From: Streptomyces sp. DH12
GTDB taxonomy: Bacteria; Actinomycetota; Actinomycetes; Streptomycetales; Streptomycetaceae
Assembly: GCF_020873895.1 (NCBI RefSeq)
Contig: NZ_JAHWGT010000043.1
Location: 1 to 56,852, forward strand
DNA: 56,852 nucleotides
Direction of reading: 5' to 3'
Both the position numbers and the translations under genes were made by a program. Below, in pieces: positions 1 to 8,421 of this stretch. Each line of letters opens with the position of its first letter. Positions within the stretch are counted from its first letter, which is position 1. The notes under the pieces were generated by a model. That model did not search any database. It was not told where the DNA came from and worked only from the letters and a program-made list of their open reading frames with translations.

Positions 1-20
1 CCCCCCCCCCCCCCCCCCCC
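1..20. other. Poly-C contig end, probable sequencing artefact
   Basis: Twenty consecutive cytosines form the very start of the window, and no other homopolymer of this length is present. Long G runs are a known product of dark cycles in two-colour Illumina chemistry, and on the opposite strand they read as C. Together with the adapter at the other end, this suggests a contig end extended by bad read tails rather than genomic sequence. This is inferred from the sequence alone. Confidence 0.6.
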
Positions 21-61
21 GCCCGTCGCACGTTGATCTACCCGGCAGTAGCATCCTGTCC

Positions 62-400
62 ATGGCAGACACCACCAAGCAGGCAGAGCGCACGGCGGCG
101 AGGCTCGCCAAGCAGATCCAGGCGTTCGCCAAGGAGCACGGCGGCGCCCGGGGCCAGCTCGCGTACGTCGGGCAGGCGGGCACGCGCATCGTGCTGGTCG
201 GCGAGGACGGCGGCTGGGGCGACCTGGTCGCGCCCGACCACCAGATCGCGCGGGACGCCGCCGAGAAGGCCGGCCTCACCCTCCAGGAGGACTTCGACGG
301 CGAACTCGCCGCGAAGGTGCGCACCGGGCCGTACGAGTGGAGCCGGATGGCCGGCATCCAGATCGGCGGCAAGGGCGCCGAGGCCCGCCACGACGACTGA
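62..400 (+). CDS. Small conserved actinobacterial protein, function unknown
   Basis: 112 residues, starting MADTTKQAERTAAR. It is soluble, with no signal peptide or membrane segment. The first ~30 residues look like an amphipathic helix rich in Lys, Arg and Ala. The rest (about 35-112) is a compact mixed-charge domain with Gly-rich turns and an EWSRMAG motif near the end. I know similar short proteins beside the heme A synthase genes of Streptomyces but no function for them. It converges on ctaA, from which it is separated by a strong hairpin at 649-679. The start is the only good ATG, but the upstream region is cut off by the contig end. Confidence 0.7.
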   Translation: MADTTKQAERTAARLAKQIQAFAKEHGGARGQLAYVGQAGTRIVLVGEDGGWGDLVAPDHQIARDAAEKAGLTLQEDFDGELAAKVRTGPYEWSRMAGIQIGGKGAEARHDD

Positions 401-648
401 CGCCGCCGCGACGGAGCCCCCGGCCGGCGGGACGCGTGGCCGGCGCGGGCCGGACGCGCGGCCGCGAGGCGCCCGGCCCGGCGAGGCGCCCCGGGACCGC
501 CCGGCGCGATGAGCGCGCGACCGTGGCCGCCGCGCCCGGCCCCGGATCCGCACGCGCCGCCGTGTCCGGCACCGGATCCGTACGCGCCGCGTCCCGCACC
601 GGATCCGCACCGCCGCCGCGCTCGGGCCGGCGGCCGCCGGGTACGCGA
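401..648. repeat. Gene-free gap with degenerate GGATCC-centred repeats
   Basis: This 250-bp gap is extremely GC-rich. Between about 535 and 610 the motif CCGGATCCG recurs three times, spaced 24-30 bp apart, in the settings CCCCGGATCCGCAC, CACCGGATCCGTAC and CACCGGATCCGCAC. Reading frames through it translate into Arg/Pro-rich periodic peptides, which I do not regard as real proteins. No promoter or RNA gene was recognised. Confidence 0.45.
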
Positions 649-679
649 AGGCCCCCGCCGGGCATCCCGGCGGGGGCCT
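649..679. terminator. Bidirectional rho-independent-type hairpin
   Basis: Perfect 14-bp arms (AGGCCCCCGCCGGG and its complement) are separated by a 3-nt CAT loop. It sits between the convergent gene at 62-400 and ctaA and can serve both strands. The U tract is weak, as is usual in Streptomyces. Confidence 0.8.
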
Positions 680-707
680 CTCGTCGTGCGCCCGGTCCTC
701 GGTCGGC

Positions 708-1682
708 CTACGCGGCCGTCAGCGTCGCCTCACCCTCCCGGGTGGTGGGCTGCGGAGCCGGGTCCCCCGGGCGTTCGCGCAGGCTCAGCGCCAGTCGGAG
801 CACGGCGACCCACAGCAGCGCCGAACCGAGCATGTGCGCCCCGACCAGCACCTCCGGCACGCCGGTGAAGTACTGGAGGTACCCCAGCCCGCCCTGGGCC
901 ACCACGATCACCAGCAGGTCCCGGCCGCGGGCCCGGACGTCGTCGGGGGCGTCGACCACGCGCAGCACGAAGAACATCGCCACCGCGCCGACGCACACCA
1001 GCCAGGCGAACGCCGCGTGGACCTGGGCCGCCGTCTCGTAGTCGAACGGCATGCGCGGTACGTCGCTGCTGTCGCCCGCGTGCTTGCCGCTGCCCGTCAC
1101 GCCCGTACCGGCCGCGATGAGCACGCCGGAGACGCCGACCAGCGTCCAGCCGAGCTTGCGCACCGGCCCCGGCACGCGCGGGCGCGGGGCGCCGTCGCCC
1201 TCGCCGGCCCGCACCCAGGTGAGCGTGGCGACGGTCAGCAGCGCGTTCGCGGCGAGGAAGTGGCCGGCCACCGTCCAGGGGTTCAGCCCCATCCACACGG
1301 TGATGCCGCCGAGCACGGCGTTGCTCGCGACGATGAAGAACTGCAGCCAGCCCAGCCGGGACAGCGACCGCCGCCGCGGCTTGGTGGACCGCGCGGCGAT
1401 GATGGCCCAGCCGACGGCCGCCGACAGGACGTAGGTCAGCATGCGGTTGCCGAACTCGATGGCCCCGTGGAGCCCCTGTTCCGGCGTCGCGAAGAGGCTG
1501 TCGTCGGTGCACTTGGGCCAGGTGTCGCACCCGAGGCCCGAGCCGGTCAGTCGGACGGCGCCGCCGGTGACGATGATGACGACGGTCATGACGACCGCCG
1601 ACAGGGCGGCCCGCCGGAGCGTCCGGGGGGACGGGGTCCAGCGCTGGGCGATGTAGGCGAGGGGGGTCTGCACGCCCACCAT
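708..1682 (-). CDS. ctaA: Heme A synthase, COX15/CtaA family
   Basis: 324 residues. It is an integral membrane enzyme that converts heme O to heme A for cytochrome c oxidase aa3. About eight hydrophobic segments are visible, including a first one around residues 24-45 followed by the TGSGLGCDTWPKC motif with the paired extracellular cysteines typical of the family. Heme-ligand histidines lie in LHGAIEFGNR, VAGHFLAANA, QVHAAFAWL and VGAHMLGSA. The chosen ATG gives the usual family length; an in-frame GTG seven codons upstream is the alternative. The frame stays open further upstream across the neighbouring permease gene, but that extension is noncoding. It lies downstream of the ABC transporter operon on the same strand. 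Confidence 0.93.
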   Translation of the reverse strand: MVGVQTPLAYIAQRWTPSPRTLRRAALSAVVMTVVIIVTGGAVRLTGSGLGCDTWPKCTDDSLFATPEQGLHGAIEFGNRMLTYVLSAAVGWAIIAARSTKPRRRSLSRLGWLQFFIVASNAVLGGITVWMGLNPWTVAGHFLAANALLTVATLTWVRAGEGDGAPRPRVPGPVRKLGWTLVGVSGVLIAAGTGVTGSGKHAGDSSDVPRMPFDYETAAQVHAAFAWLVCVGAVAMFFVLRVVDAPDDVRARGRDLLVIVVAQGGLGYLQYFTGVPEVLVGAHMLGSALLWVAVLRLALSLRERPGDPAPQPTTREGEATLTAA

Positions 1683-1810
1683 CGTAGGCGGCCGCTTGTG
1701 CACGGATTCACGAGGGGTGGGTCCGGCGCGGAGGGGCCGGCGGGGCGACGGGGCGGCACCCGGCGGGGGCCCGCCGGGGCGACGGACGGCGCCCGCCGGC
1801 CGCCCGTCGC

Positions 1811-2584
1811 CTACTCCCAGCGGAAGAACCGGGCCGCCGCGCCCAGCCCCGCGACCGCCCAGGCGGCGAGGACGCCCAGGTCCGCCCAGGGCATGCCGGC
1901 GCCGTGCTGCAGCACGTCCCGCAGCCCGCCGGAGAGCGCCGAGATCGGCAGCAGCTCCAGTACCGTGCGGAGCCCCTCCGGGAAGCGGTCGAGCGGGACG
2001 ACGACCCCGCCCCCGACCAGCAGCAGCAGGAAGACCAGGTTGGCGGCGGCCAGGGTGGCCTCGGCCCGCAGGGTGCCGGCCATCAGCAGGCCCAGCCCGG
2101 AGAACGCCGCCGTCCCCGCGACGAGCAGGAGCAGCACCGGGGCCACGCCGCCCTGCGGCGACCAGCCGAGCCCGAAGGCGATGGCCGTCAGCAGCAGGAC
2201 CTGGAGGACCTCGGTGACCAGCACCGACAGGGTCTTGGCCGCCATGAGCGCCCAGCGCGGCAGCGGGGAGGCGCCGAGCCGCTTCAGCACGCCGTAGCGC
2301 CGCTCGAACCCGGTCGCGATGGCCTGCCCCGTGAAGGCGGTCGACATCACGGCGAGCGCGAGGACGCCCGGCGCGAGGAAGTCGACCGCGGGCCCGTCCC
2401 CGGTGTCGACGACGTCGACGGTGGAGAAGAGGACGAGCAGCAGCGACGGGATGACGACGGTCAGCAGCAGCTGCTCGCCGTTGCGCAGCAGCATCCGGGT
2501 CTCCAGGGCGGCCTGCGCGGCGATCATCCGCCACACGGGCGCGGCACCCGGCCGGGGGGCGTACGTACCGGCGCCGGCGCTCAT
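1811..2584 (-). CDS. ABC-2 type transporter permease
   Basis: 257 residues with about six hydrophobic segments after a short cytoplasmic N-terminus, as in DrrB-type ABC-2 permeases that export drugs or lipids with a separate ATPase. The N-terminal third carries the amphipathic AALETRMLLRNGEQLLL stretch and RYGVLKRLGASPLPR, a motif common to this family. The ATG at 2584 is preceded by GGGAGG. The partner ATPase lies upstream at 2724-3650, separated by a gap that holds only a 48-codon reading frame. The substrate cannot be told from sequence. Confidence 0.88.
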   Translation of the reverse strand: MSAGAGTYAPRPGAAPVWRMIAAQAALETRMLLRNGEQLLLTVVIPSLLLVLFSTVDVVDTGDGPAVDFLAPGVLALAVMSTAFTGQAIATGFERRYGVLKRLGASPLPRWALMAAKTLSVLVTEVLQVLLLTAIAFGLGWSPQGGVAPVLLLLVAGTAAFSGLGLLMAGTLRAEATLAAANLVFLLLLVGGGVVVPLDRFPEGLRTVLELLPISALSGGLRDVLQHGAGMPWADLGVLAAWAVAGLGAAARFFRWE

Positions 2585-2727
2585 CGGCGGGCCTCCCGCC
2601 GCGCGCACCCGTCCGCGCCGGGGCGGCCCGTGCGGGCCGGCTCCGTGCCGGTCCTGCCCGTACGGGCCCGGTCCGTGCGCGTCCCGACCGCGCCGGGGCG
2701 GCCCGTACCGTGCGTGTCCTGCCTCAT
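2581..2727 (-). CDS. Possible 48-residue coupling ORF between ABC ATPase and permease
   Basis: This frame begins with an ATG overlapping the ATPase stop (ATGA) and ends in a TGA overlapping the permease ATG, so translation could pass through all three frames. The peptide is Arg/Thr/Gly/Pro-rich and repetitive (RTGRTGTEPARTGRPG) and arises from degenerate GC-rich repeats. It has no domain. It may be a translational relay or simply expanded spacer DNA. I give it low confidence as a real protein. Confidence 0.25.
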   Translation of the reverse strand: MRQDTHGTGRPGAVGTRTDRARTGRTGTEPARTGRPGADGCARREARR

Positions 2728-3650
2728 CCGCGCAGCTCCTTGCCGGTCAGCTCCAGGAAGACGTCCTCCAGGGTGCGGCGCTCGACCGCCATGCCGTCGG
2801 GCAGCACACCGTGCTGGGCGCACCAGCTGGTGACGGTGGCGAGCAGCTGCGGGTCGACCGCGCCCCGGATCACATAGGTCCCCGGGGCGACCTCGTCGGC
2901 GGACGTGCCGTCCGGCAGGGCCTTCAGCAGGGAGCCGAGGTCCAGGCCGGGGCGGCCGGTGAAGCGCAGCGAGTTCTCCGCGCCGCCCCGGCACAGCTCC
3001 TCGGGGCTGCCCTGGGCGACGACCCGGCCCGCGTCGACGATCGCCACGTCGTCGGCGAGCTGCTCGGCCTCGTCCATGAAGTGCGTGGTGAGGACGGTGG
3101 TGACCCCGTCGGCGCGCAGTTCGCGCACCAGCTCCCAGGTGGCGCGCCGGGCCTGCGGGTCGAGGCCGGCCGTCGGCTCGTCGAGGAAGACCAGCTCGGG
3201 CCGGCCGACGACGGCCATGGCGAGCGCGAGCCGCTGCTGCTGCCCGCCGGACAGCCGCCGGTACGCCGTGCGCCCGCAGGAGCCGAGGCCGAGGCGCTCG
3301 ACGAGGGCGTCCACGTCCAGCGGGTGGGCGTGGAGCCGGGCCGTGTGCCGCAGCATCTCCTCGGCGCGGGCGCCCGGGTAGACGCCGCCGGACTGGAGCA
3401 TGACGCCGACGCGGGGCCGCAGCGCGGCCGCGTCGGCGACCGGGTCGAGGCCGAGGACGCGGACGGTGCCCGCGTCGGGGCGGCGGTAGCCCTCGCAGGT
3501 CTCGACCGTGGTGGTCTTGCCGGCCCCGTTGGGGCCGAGGACGGCGGTGACGCCGCCCGCGCGGACGTCGAGGTCGAGCCCGTCCACGGCGGTCTTCGTC
3601 CCGTACCGCTTGACCAGGCCGCGTACCCGGACGGCGGACTCGTTTCGCAT
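2724..3650 (-). CDS. ABC transporter ATP-binding protein (DrrA-like)
   Basis: 308 residues. Walker A GPNGAGKTTT lies near residue 40, the signature LSGGQQQR near 137, Walker B LVFLDEPTAGLD near 158 and the switch histidine in TTHFMDEAE. The C-terminal ~85 residues match the extension of ABC-2 exporter ATPases, ending RRTLEDVFLELTGKEL. It pairs with the permease at 1811-2584 to form an exporter. It is divergent from sufR, and the ~190-bp intergenic region carries regulatory sites for both sides. Confidence 0.93.
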   Translation of the reverse strand: MRNESAVRVRGLVKRYGTKTAVDGLDLDVRAGGVTAVLGPNGAGKTTTVETCEGYRRPDAGTVRVLGLDPVADAAALRPRVGVMLQSGGVYPGARAEEMLRHTARLHAHPLDVDALVERLGLGSCGRTAYRRLSGGQQQRLALAMAVVGRPELVFLDEPTAGLDPQARRATWELVRELRADGVTTVLTTHFMDEAEQLADDVAIVDAGRVVAQGSPEELCRGGAENSLRFTGRPGLDLGSLLKALPDGTSADEVAPGTYVIRGAVDPQLLATVTSWCAQHGVLPDGMAVERRTLEDVFLELTGKELRG

Positions 3651-3749
3651 GGGAGCGAGTCTAGAGAGCCGCGGGGGCCTTCCGGCCCGCGGGGCCCCGG
3701 CCCGTCCGCCCCACCTGCGCGAACGCCGCCCGGTGATCGTTTCCGCAGG

Positions 3750-3768
3750 TCAGGTTAGGTTTCCCTTA
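3750..3768. promoter_or_regulatory. Iron-box-like site (DmdR1/IdeR type) upstream of sufR
   Basis: TCAGGTTAGGTTTCCCTTA agrees at 14 of 19 positions with the streptomycete iron-box consensus as I recall it (TTAGGTTAGGCTCACCTAA). It lies about 90 bp upstream of sufR and would place Fe-S cluster assembly, or the divergent ABC transporter, under iron control. The match is seen in sequence and the role is inferred. Confidence 0.45.
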
Positions 3769-3804
3769 GTGACGCACGGCACCGCCGGCCCCCGGCGGAG
3801 CGGC

Positions 3805-3833
3805 TTGTCACTCTCTCGGGAATTACGCAACAA
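3805..3833 (+). promoter_or_regulatory. Probable sufR promoter, leaderless
   Basis: A -35-like TTGTCA (3805-3810) is followed after 17 bp by CAACAA (3828-3833) as a weak -10. This would start transcription at about 3840, essentially at the GTG of sufR, giving a leaderless message. It fits the absence of any ribosome binding site before the GTG. Confidence 0.5.
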
Positions 3834-3841
3834 TGGCGTTG
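3828..3841. promoter_or_regulatory. SufR operator, CAAC-N6-GTTG
   Basis: CAAC-AATGGC-GTTG is an exact match to the palindrome I recall being reported as the SufR target in Streptomyces avermitilis. It overlaps the presumed -10 and the first base of the sufR GTG, so bound repressor would block initiation. This supports autoregulation of the whole suf operon. Confidence 0.75.
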
Positions 3842-4593
3842 TGAAAAACGTCGGTGAGGCTTCCACGACCTCCGGGGAGGAGCTCGCGACCGGGGAGCGT
3901 TCCACACGCAACCGGGTCGCGCGGTCCATCCTGGACCACGGACCGTCCACCGTCGCGGAGCTCGCGCAGCGGCTCGGCCTCACCCAGGCCGCCGTCCGCC
4001 GCCACCTGGACGCGCTCGTCGCGGACGACGTCGTCGCCCCGCGCGAGCAGCGCGTGTACGGCGCCCGCACCCGGGGCCGTCCCGCCAAGGTCTTCGCGCT
4101 GACCGACTGCGGGCGGGACGCCTTCGACCAGTCCTACGACAGCCTCGCGGTCGACGCCCTGCGCTGGATCGAGCAGAACGCCGGCGGCGAGGCCGCCGTC
4201 GCCGCCTTCGCGCGCGACCGGGTCGAGGCGCAGGCGGCGACGTACCGCGAGGCCGTCGAGGCGGCGCCGCCCCACGAACGGGCCCGGGCGCTGGCCAGGG
4301 CACTGAGCGCCGACGGGTACGCTGCGACGGCACGCGAGGCGCCGGTCGGCCAGGTGGGGCAGCAGCTGTGCCAGCACCACTGCCCGGTCGCCCACGTCGC
4401 GGAGCGCTACCCGCAGCTCTGCGAGGCGGAGACGGAGATCTTCTCCCGTCTGCTGGGGACCCACGTCCAGCGCCTGGCCACCATCGCGCACGGCGACGGG
4501 GTCTGCACGACGTTCATCCCGCACAGCGACCCGACATCCCCCAAGACCCCTTCATCACCATCCGCAAGCACGGCCGGGAGGAACCCCGCATGA
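3841..4593 (+). CDS. sufR: SufR, Fe-S cluster-sensing repressor of the suf operon
   Basis: 250 residues with GTG start. An N-terminal winged helix-turn-helix spans about residues 25-85 ([24 protein letters not shown]). The C-terminal domain has four cysteines, Cys177, Cys181, Cys194 and Cys222, in the CQHHCPVAH context expected to hold an Fe-S cluster. When the cluster is present the protein is expected to repress the operon. The start was chosen because the operator ends on it and the upstream frame looks noncoding. The TGA overlaps the sufB ATG (ATGA), so the regulator is cotranslated with its target genes. Confidence 0.92.
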   Translation: MKNVGEASTTSGEELATGERSTRNRVARSILDHGPSTVAELAQRLGLTQAAVRRHLDALVADDVVAPREQRVYGARTRGRPAKVFALTDCGRDAFDQSYDSLAVDALRWIEQNAGGEAAVAAFARDRVEAQAATYREAVEAAPPHERARALARALSADGYAATAREAPVGQVGQQLCQHHCPVAHVAERYPQLCEAETEIFSRLLGTHVQRLATIAHGDGVCTTFIPHSDPTSPKTPSSPSASTAGRNPA

Positions 4594-6005
4594 CCACCGA
4601 GATCAGCCACCCCGAGCTCGAGGGCCTGGGTCGGTACGAATATGGCTGGGCCGACTCCGACGCGGCGGGCGCCATCGCCAAGCGCGGGCTCAACGAGGAC
4701 GTCGTCCGCGACATCTCCGCCAAGAAGAACGAGCCCGAGTGGATGCTGAAGCTGCGGCTGAAGGGTCTGCGCCTCTTCGGCAAGAAGCCCATGCCGACCT
4801 GGGGATCCGACCTCTCCGGCATCGACTTCGACAACATCAAGTACTTCGTCCGGTCCACGGAGAAGCAGGCGGCGTCCTGGGAGGACCTGCCCGAGGACAT
4901 CAAGAACACGTACGACAAGCTCGGCATCCCCGAGGCGGAGAAGCAGCGCCTCGTCGCCGGTGTCGCGGCCCAGTACGAGTCCGAGGTCGTCTACCACCAG
5001 ATCCGCGAGGACCTGGAGGAGCAGGGCGTCATCTTCCTCGACACCGACACCGCGCTGAAGGAGCACCCCGAGCTCTTCCAGGAGTACTTCGGCACGGTCA
5101 TCCCCGTCGGCGACAACAAGTTCGCGTCGCTGAACACCGCGGTGTGGTCCGGCGGCTCGTTCATCTACGTCCCCAAGGGCGTGCACGTCGAGATCCCGCT
5201 GCAGGCCTACTTCCGGATCAACACGGAGAACATGGGCCAGTTCGAGCGGACGCTGATCATCGTCGACGAGGACGCCTACGTCCACTACGTCGAGGGCTGC
5301 ACCGCGCCGATCTACTCCTCGGACTCGCTGCACAGCGCCGTGGTCGAGATCATCGTGAAGAAGGGCGCCCGCTGCCGCTACACGACGATCCAGAACTGGT
5401 CGAACAACGTCTACAACCTGGTCACCAAGCGCGCCGTGGCCTACGAGGGCGCGACCATGGAGTGGGTCGACGGCAACATCGGCTCCAAGGTCACGATGAA
5501 GTACCCGGCCGTCTACCTCATGGGCGAGCACGCCAAGGGCGAGACGCTCTCCATCGCCTTCGCGGGCGAGGGCCAGCACCAGGACGCCGGCGCCAAGATG
5601 GTCCACATGGCGCCGAACACCTCCTCCAACATCGTCTCCAAGTCGGTGGCGCGCGGCGGTGGCCGCACCTCCTACCGCGGCCTCATCGAGATCGGCGAGG
5701 GCGCCCCGGGCTCCAAGTCGAACGTGCTCTGCGACGCCCTGCTCGTCGACACGATCTCCCGCTCCGACACGTACCCGTACGTCGACGTGCGGGAGGACGA
5801 CGTGTCCATGGGCCACGAGGCGACCGTCTCCAAGGTCTCCGAGGACCAGCTCTTCTACCTGATGAGCCGCGGCCTCTCCGAGTTCGAGGCCATGGCGATG
5901 ATCGTGCGCGGCTTCGTCGAGCCGATCGCCAAGGAGCTGCCGATGGAGTACGCCCTGGAGCTCAACCGGCTGATCGAGCTGCAGATGGAGGGCTCGGTCG
6001 GCTGA
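4590..6005 (+). CDS. sufB: SufB, Fe-S cluster scaffold subunit
   Basis: 471 residues, full length for the family. SufB joins SufD and the SufC ATPase in the SufBC2D scaffold, where Fe-S clusters are assembled. The family core is clear: [21 protein letters not shown], then [19 protein letters not shown], which carries the cysteine of the conserved site, [13 protein letters not shown] and the C-terminal [22 protein letters not shown]. It overlaps sufR by 4 bp and is followed by sufD after 60 bp with a GGAAGAG ribosome site. Confidence 0.97.
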   Translation: MTTEISHPELEGLGRYEYGWADSDAAGAIAKRGLNEDVVRDISAKKNEPEWMLKLRLKGLRLFGKKPMPTWGSDLSGIDFDNIKYFVRSTEKQAASWEDLPEDIKNTYDKLGIPEAEKQRLVAGVAAQYESEVVYHQIREDLEEQGVIFLDTDTALKEHPELFQEYFGTVIPVGDNKFASLNTAVWSGGSFIYVPKGVHVEIPLQAYFRINTENMGQFERTLIIVDEDAYVHYVEGCTAPIYSSDSLHSAVVEIIVKKGARCRYTTIQNWSNNVYNLVTKRAVAYEGATMEWVDGNIGSKVTMKYPAVYLMGEHAKGETLSIAFAGEGQHQDAGAKMVHMAPNTSSNIVSKSVARGGGRTSYRGLIEIGEGAPGSKSNVLCDALLVDTISRSDTYPYVDVREDDVSMGHEATVSKVSEDQLFYLMSRGLSEFEAMAMIVRGFVEPIAKELPMEYALELNRLIELQMEGSVG

Positions 6006-6065
6006 CCCGCCGCCCGTCCCAGGACCCGACGACGTACGCACGTAGGAAGAGAAACCACGACAGCC

Positions 6066-7241
6066 ATGGCTGAGAACATCCCGGTGGGCTCCACCACCGC
6101 CGGCTCCATCGCGGTGGCGGCGGAGTCGACCGTCGCCACCCGCATGAGCGCCCCCCCGTCCTTCGACGTCGCGGACTTCCCCGTCCCGCACGGCCGCGAG
6201 GAGGAGTGGCGGTTCACGCCGCTGGAGCGCCTGCGCGGGCTGCACGACGGCACCGCCGTCGCCACCGGTGAGGGGGTGCGCGTCGACGTGACGGCGCCCG
6301 ACGCCGTCACCGTCGAGACCGTCGGCCGCGACGACGCCCGCCTCGGCCGGGCCGGCACCCCCGTGGACCGGGTCGCCGCCCAGGCGTACTCCGCCTTCGA
6401 GAAGGCCACGGTCGTCTCCGTGCCCCGCGACACGGCGCTCTCCGAGCCCGTCCGCATCGCCGTGCACGGCCAGGGCGGCACCTCCTTCGGCCACCTGGTC
6501 GTCGAACTCGGCGCCTTCGCCGAGGCCGTCGTGGTCATCGACCACACCGGGGACGCGGTCCTCGCCGCCAACGTCGACTACGTCCTCGGCGACGGCGCGA
6601 AGCTCACCGTCGTCTCCGTCCAGGACTGGGACGACAAGACCGTCCACGTCGCGCAGCACAACACGCTCGTCGGCCGCGACGCCTCCTTCAAGTCCGTCGT
6701 CGTCACCTTCGGCGGGGACCTCGTCCGCATCCACCCGCGCGTCGAGTACGCCGGCACCGGCGGCGAGGCGCAGCTCTTCGGCCTGTACCTCACCGACGCC
6801 GGGCAGCACCAGGAGCACCGCCTCCTCGTCACGCACAACGCCCCGCACTGCACGTCCAACGTCGTGTACAAGGGCGCCCTCCAGGGCGACGCCGCGCACG
6901 CCGTGTGGATCGGCGACGTCCTCATCCAGGCCGCCGCCGAGGGCACCGACACCTACGAGATGAACCGCAACCTCGTCCTCACGGACGGCGCCCGCGTCGA
7001 CTCGGTGCCGAACCTGGAGATCGAGACCGGCGAGATCGCCGGCGCCGGCCACGCCTCGGCGACCGGCCGTTTCGACGACGAGCAGCTCTTCTACCTGATG
7101 GCCCGCGGCATCCCGGAGACCGAGGCCCGCCGCCTCGTAGTCCGGGGCTTCTTCGCCGAGCTGCTCCAGCAGATCGGCCTGCCGGACGTCGAGGAGCGGC
7201 TCATCGAGAAGATCGAGGCCGAACTGGAGGCGTCCGTCTGA
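6066..7241 (+). CDS. sufD: SufD, Fe-S cluster assembly subunit
   Basis: 391 residues, related to SufB. It has the right-handed beta-helix core pattern (HNTLVGRDASFKSVVVTFGGDLVR) and a C-terminal helical motif DEQLFYLMARGIPETEARRLVVRGFF. SufD lacks scaffold cysteines of its own at most positions and works as the partner of SufB and SufC. The last base of its TGA is the first base of the ferredoxin ATG, which indicates tight coupling. Confidence 0.97.
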   Translation: MAENIPVGSTTAGSIAVAAESTVATRMSAPPSFDVADFPVPHGREEEWRFTPLERLRGLHDGTAVATGEGVRVDVTAPDAVTVETVGRDDARLGRAGTPVDRVAAQAYSAFEKATVVSVPRDTALSEPVRIAVHGQGGTSFGHLVVELGAFAEAVVVIDHTGDAVLAANVDYVLGDGAKLTVVSVQDWDDKTVHVAQHNTLVGRDASFKSVVVTFGGDLVRIHPRVEYAGTGGEAQLFGLYLTDAGQHQEHRLLVTHNAPHCTSNVVYKGALQGDAAHAVWIGDVLIQAAAEGTDTYEMNRNLVLTDGARVDSVPNLEIETGEIAGAGHASATGRFDDEQLFYLMARGIPETEARRLVVRGFFAELLQQIGLPDVEERLIEKIEAELEASV

Positions 7242-7558
7242 TGGCCTTCGTCCGCGTCTGCGGCCTGAGCGAGCTGACGGAGGACACCCCCAAGCGGGTG
7301 GAACTCGACGGCACGCCCGTGTCGGTCGTCCTCACCGAGGGCGAGGTGTTCGCGATCAACGACATCTGCTCGCACGCGAACGTCTCCCTCTCGGAGGGAG
7401 AGGTCGAGGACTGCGCCATCGAGTGCTGGCTGCACGGCTCCAGCTTCGACCTCCGCACCGGCAAGCCGTCCGGCCTCCCCGCGACGCGCCCCGTCCCCGT
7501 GTACCCCGTAAAGATCGAAGGGGACGATGTGCTCGTCTCCGTCACCCAGGAGTCCTGA
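7241..7558 (+). CDS. Rieske-type [2Fe-2S] ferredoxin
   Basis: 105 residues. The Rieske ligands are seen as CSH (about residue 45) and CWLH (about residue 65), spaced as in the soluble Rieske ferredoxins of aromatic dioxygenases. It sits inside the suf operon between sufD and sufC, the usual actinobacterial arrangement, so it may donate electrons for cluster assembly or be a housekeeping client. It is soluble and cytoplasmic. Its partner reductase is not in the window. Confidence 0.92.
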   Translation: MAFVRVCGLSELTEDTPKRVELDGTPVSVVLTEGEVFAINDICSHANVSLSEGEVEDCAIECWLHGSSFDLRTGKPSGLPATRPVPVYPVKIEGDDVLVSVTQES

Positions 7559-7565
7559 GTCACCC

Positions 7566-8333
7566 ATGGCAACGCTTGAAATCCGCGACCTGCACGTCTC
7601 CGTCGAGGCCGACAACGCCACGAAGGAGATCCTCAAGGGCGTCGACCTGACCGTGAAGCAGGGCGAGACCCACGCCATCATGGGCCCCAACGGCTCCGGC
7701 AAGTCCACCCTCGCCTACTCGCTCGCCGGCCACCCCAAGTACACGATCACCGGCGGCACGGTGACCCTCGACGGCGAGGACGTCCTGGAGATGTCCGTCG
7801 ACGAGCGCGCCCGCGCCGGCCTCTTCCTCGCCATGCAGTACCCGGTCGAGGTCCCCGGCGTCTCCGTCTCCAACTTCCTGCGCACCTCCGCCACCGCCGT
7901 CCGCGGCGAGGCCCCGAAGCTGCGCACCTGGGTGAAGGAGGTCAAGGAGGCCATGCAGCGCCTCAACATGGACCCCGCCTTCGCCGAGCGCAACGTCAAC
8001 GAGGGCTTCTCCGGCGGCGAGAAGAAGCGCCACGAGATCCTCCAGCTGGAGCTCCTGCGGCCGAAGGTCGCGATCCTCGACGAGACGGACTCCGGTCTGG
8101 ACGTCGACGCGCTGCGCGTCGTCTCCGAGGGCGTCAACCGCGTCCGCGAGTCCGGTGAGGTCGGCACCCTGCTGATCACCCACTACACGCGCATCCTGCG
8201 GTACATCAAGCCCGACCACGTCCACGTCTTCGCCGGCGGCAGGATCGTCGAGTCGGGCGGCCCCGAGCTCGCCGACAAGCTGGAGGCCGAGGGGTACGAG
8301 TCCTACACCGCGAAGGGCGGCGCATCGCTGTGA
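7566..8333 (+). CDS. sufC: SufC, ATPase of the Suf scaffold complex
   Basis: 255 residues. Walker A GPNGSGKST, signature FSGGEKKRHEILQ and Walker B VAILDETDSGLD are intact. The signature and the DETDSGLDVDAL motif are specific to SufC rather than transport ATPases. It energises SufB-SufD scaffold rearrangement. The ATG at 7566 lies 7 bp after the ferredoxin stop; an upstream in-frame start would overlap the ferredoxin gene and is not preferred. Confidence 0.97.
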   Translation: MATLEIRDLHVSVEADNATKEILKGVDLTVKQGETHAIMGPNGSGKSTLAYSLAGHPKYTITGGTVTLDGEDVLEMSVDERARAGLFLAMQYPVEVPGVSVSNFLRTSATAVRGEAPKLRTWVKEVKEAMQRLNMDPAFAERNVNEGFSGGEKKRHEILQLELLRPKVAILDETDSGLDVDALRVVSEGVNRVRESGEVGTLLITHYTRILRYIKPDHVHVFAGGRIVESGGPELADKLEAEGYESYTAKGGASL

Positions 8334-8421
8334 GCGACGCGCGCGAGGCCACCGGCCCGCAGCCGAGCCGCAACCCGCAGGTGCGCCTCGCGGGCGGAGA
8401 AGCGAACGAAAGGGGCGCAGC

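Noticed and set aside
509-868. Pro/Arg-rich frame starting MSARPWPPRP
   Set aside because: Low-complexity translation of degenerate repeats that crosses a terminator and the 3' end of ctaA.
1683-2534. Upstream extension of the heme A synthase frame to 608 codons
   Set aside because: The extra part is an off-frame shadow of the ABC permease; the family length starts at 1682.
4407-7052. 881-codon antisense frame across sufR, sufB and sufD
   Set aside because: It is a product of extreme GC bias; the opposite strand carries clear full-length Suf proteins.
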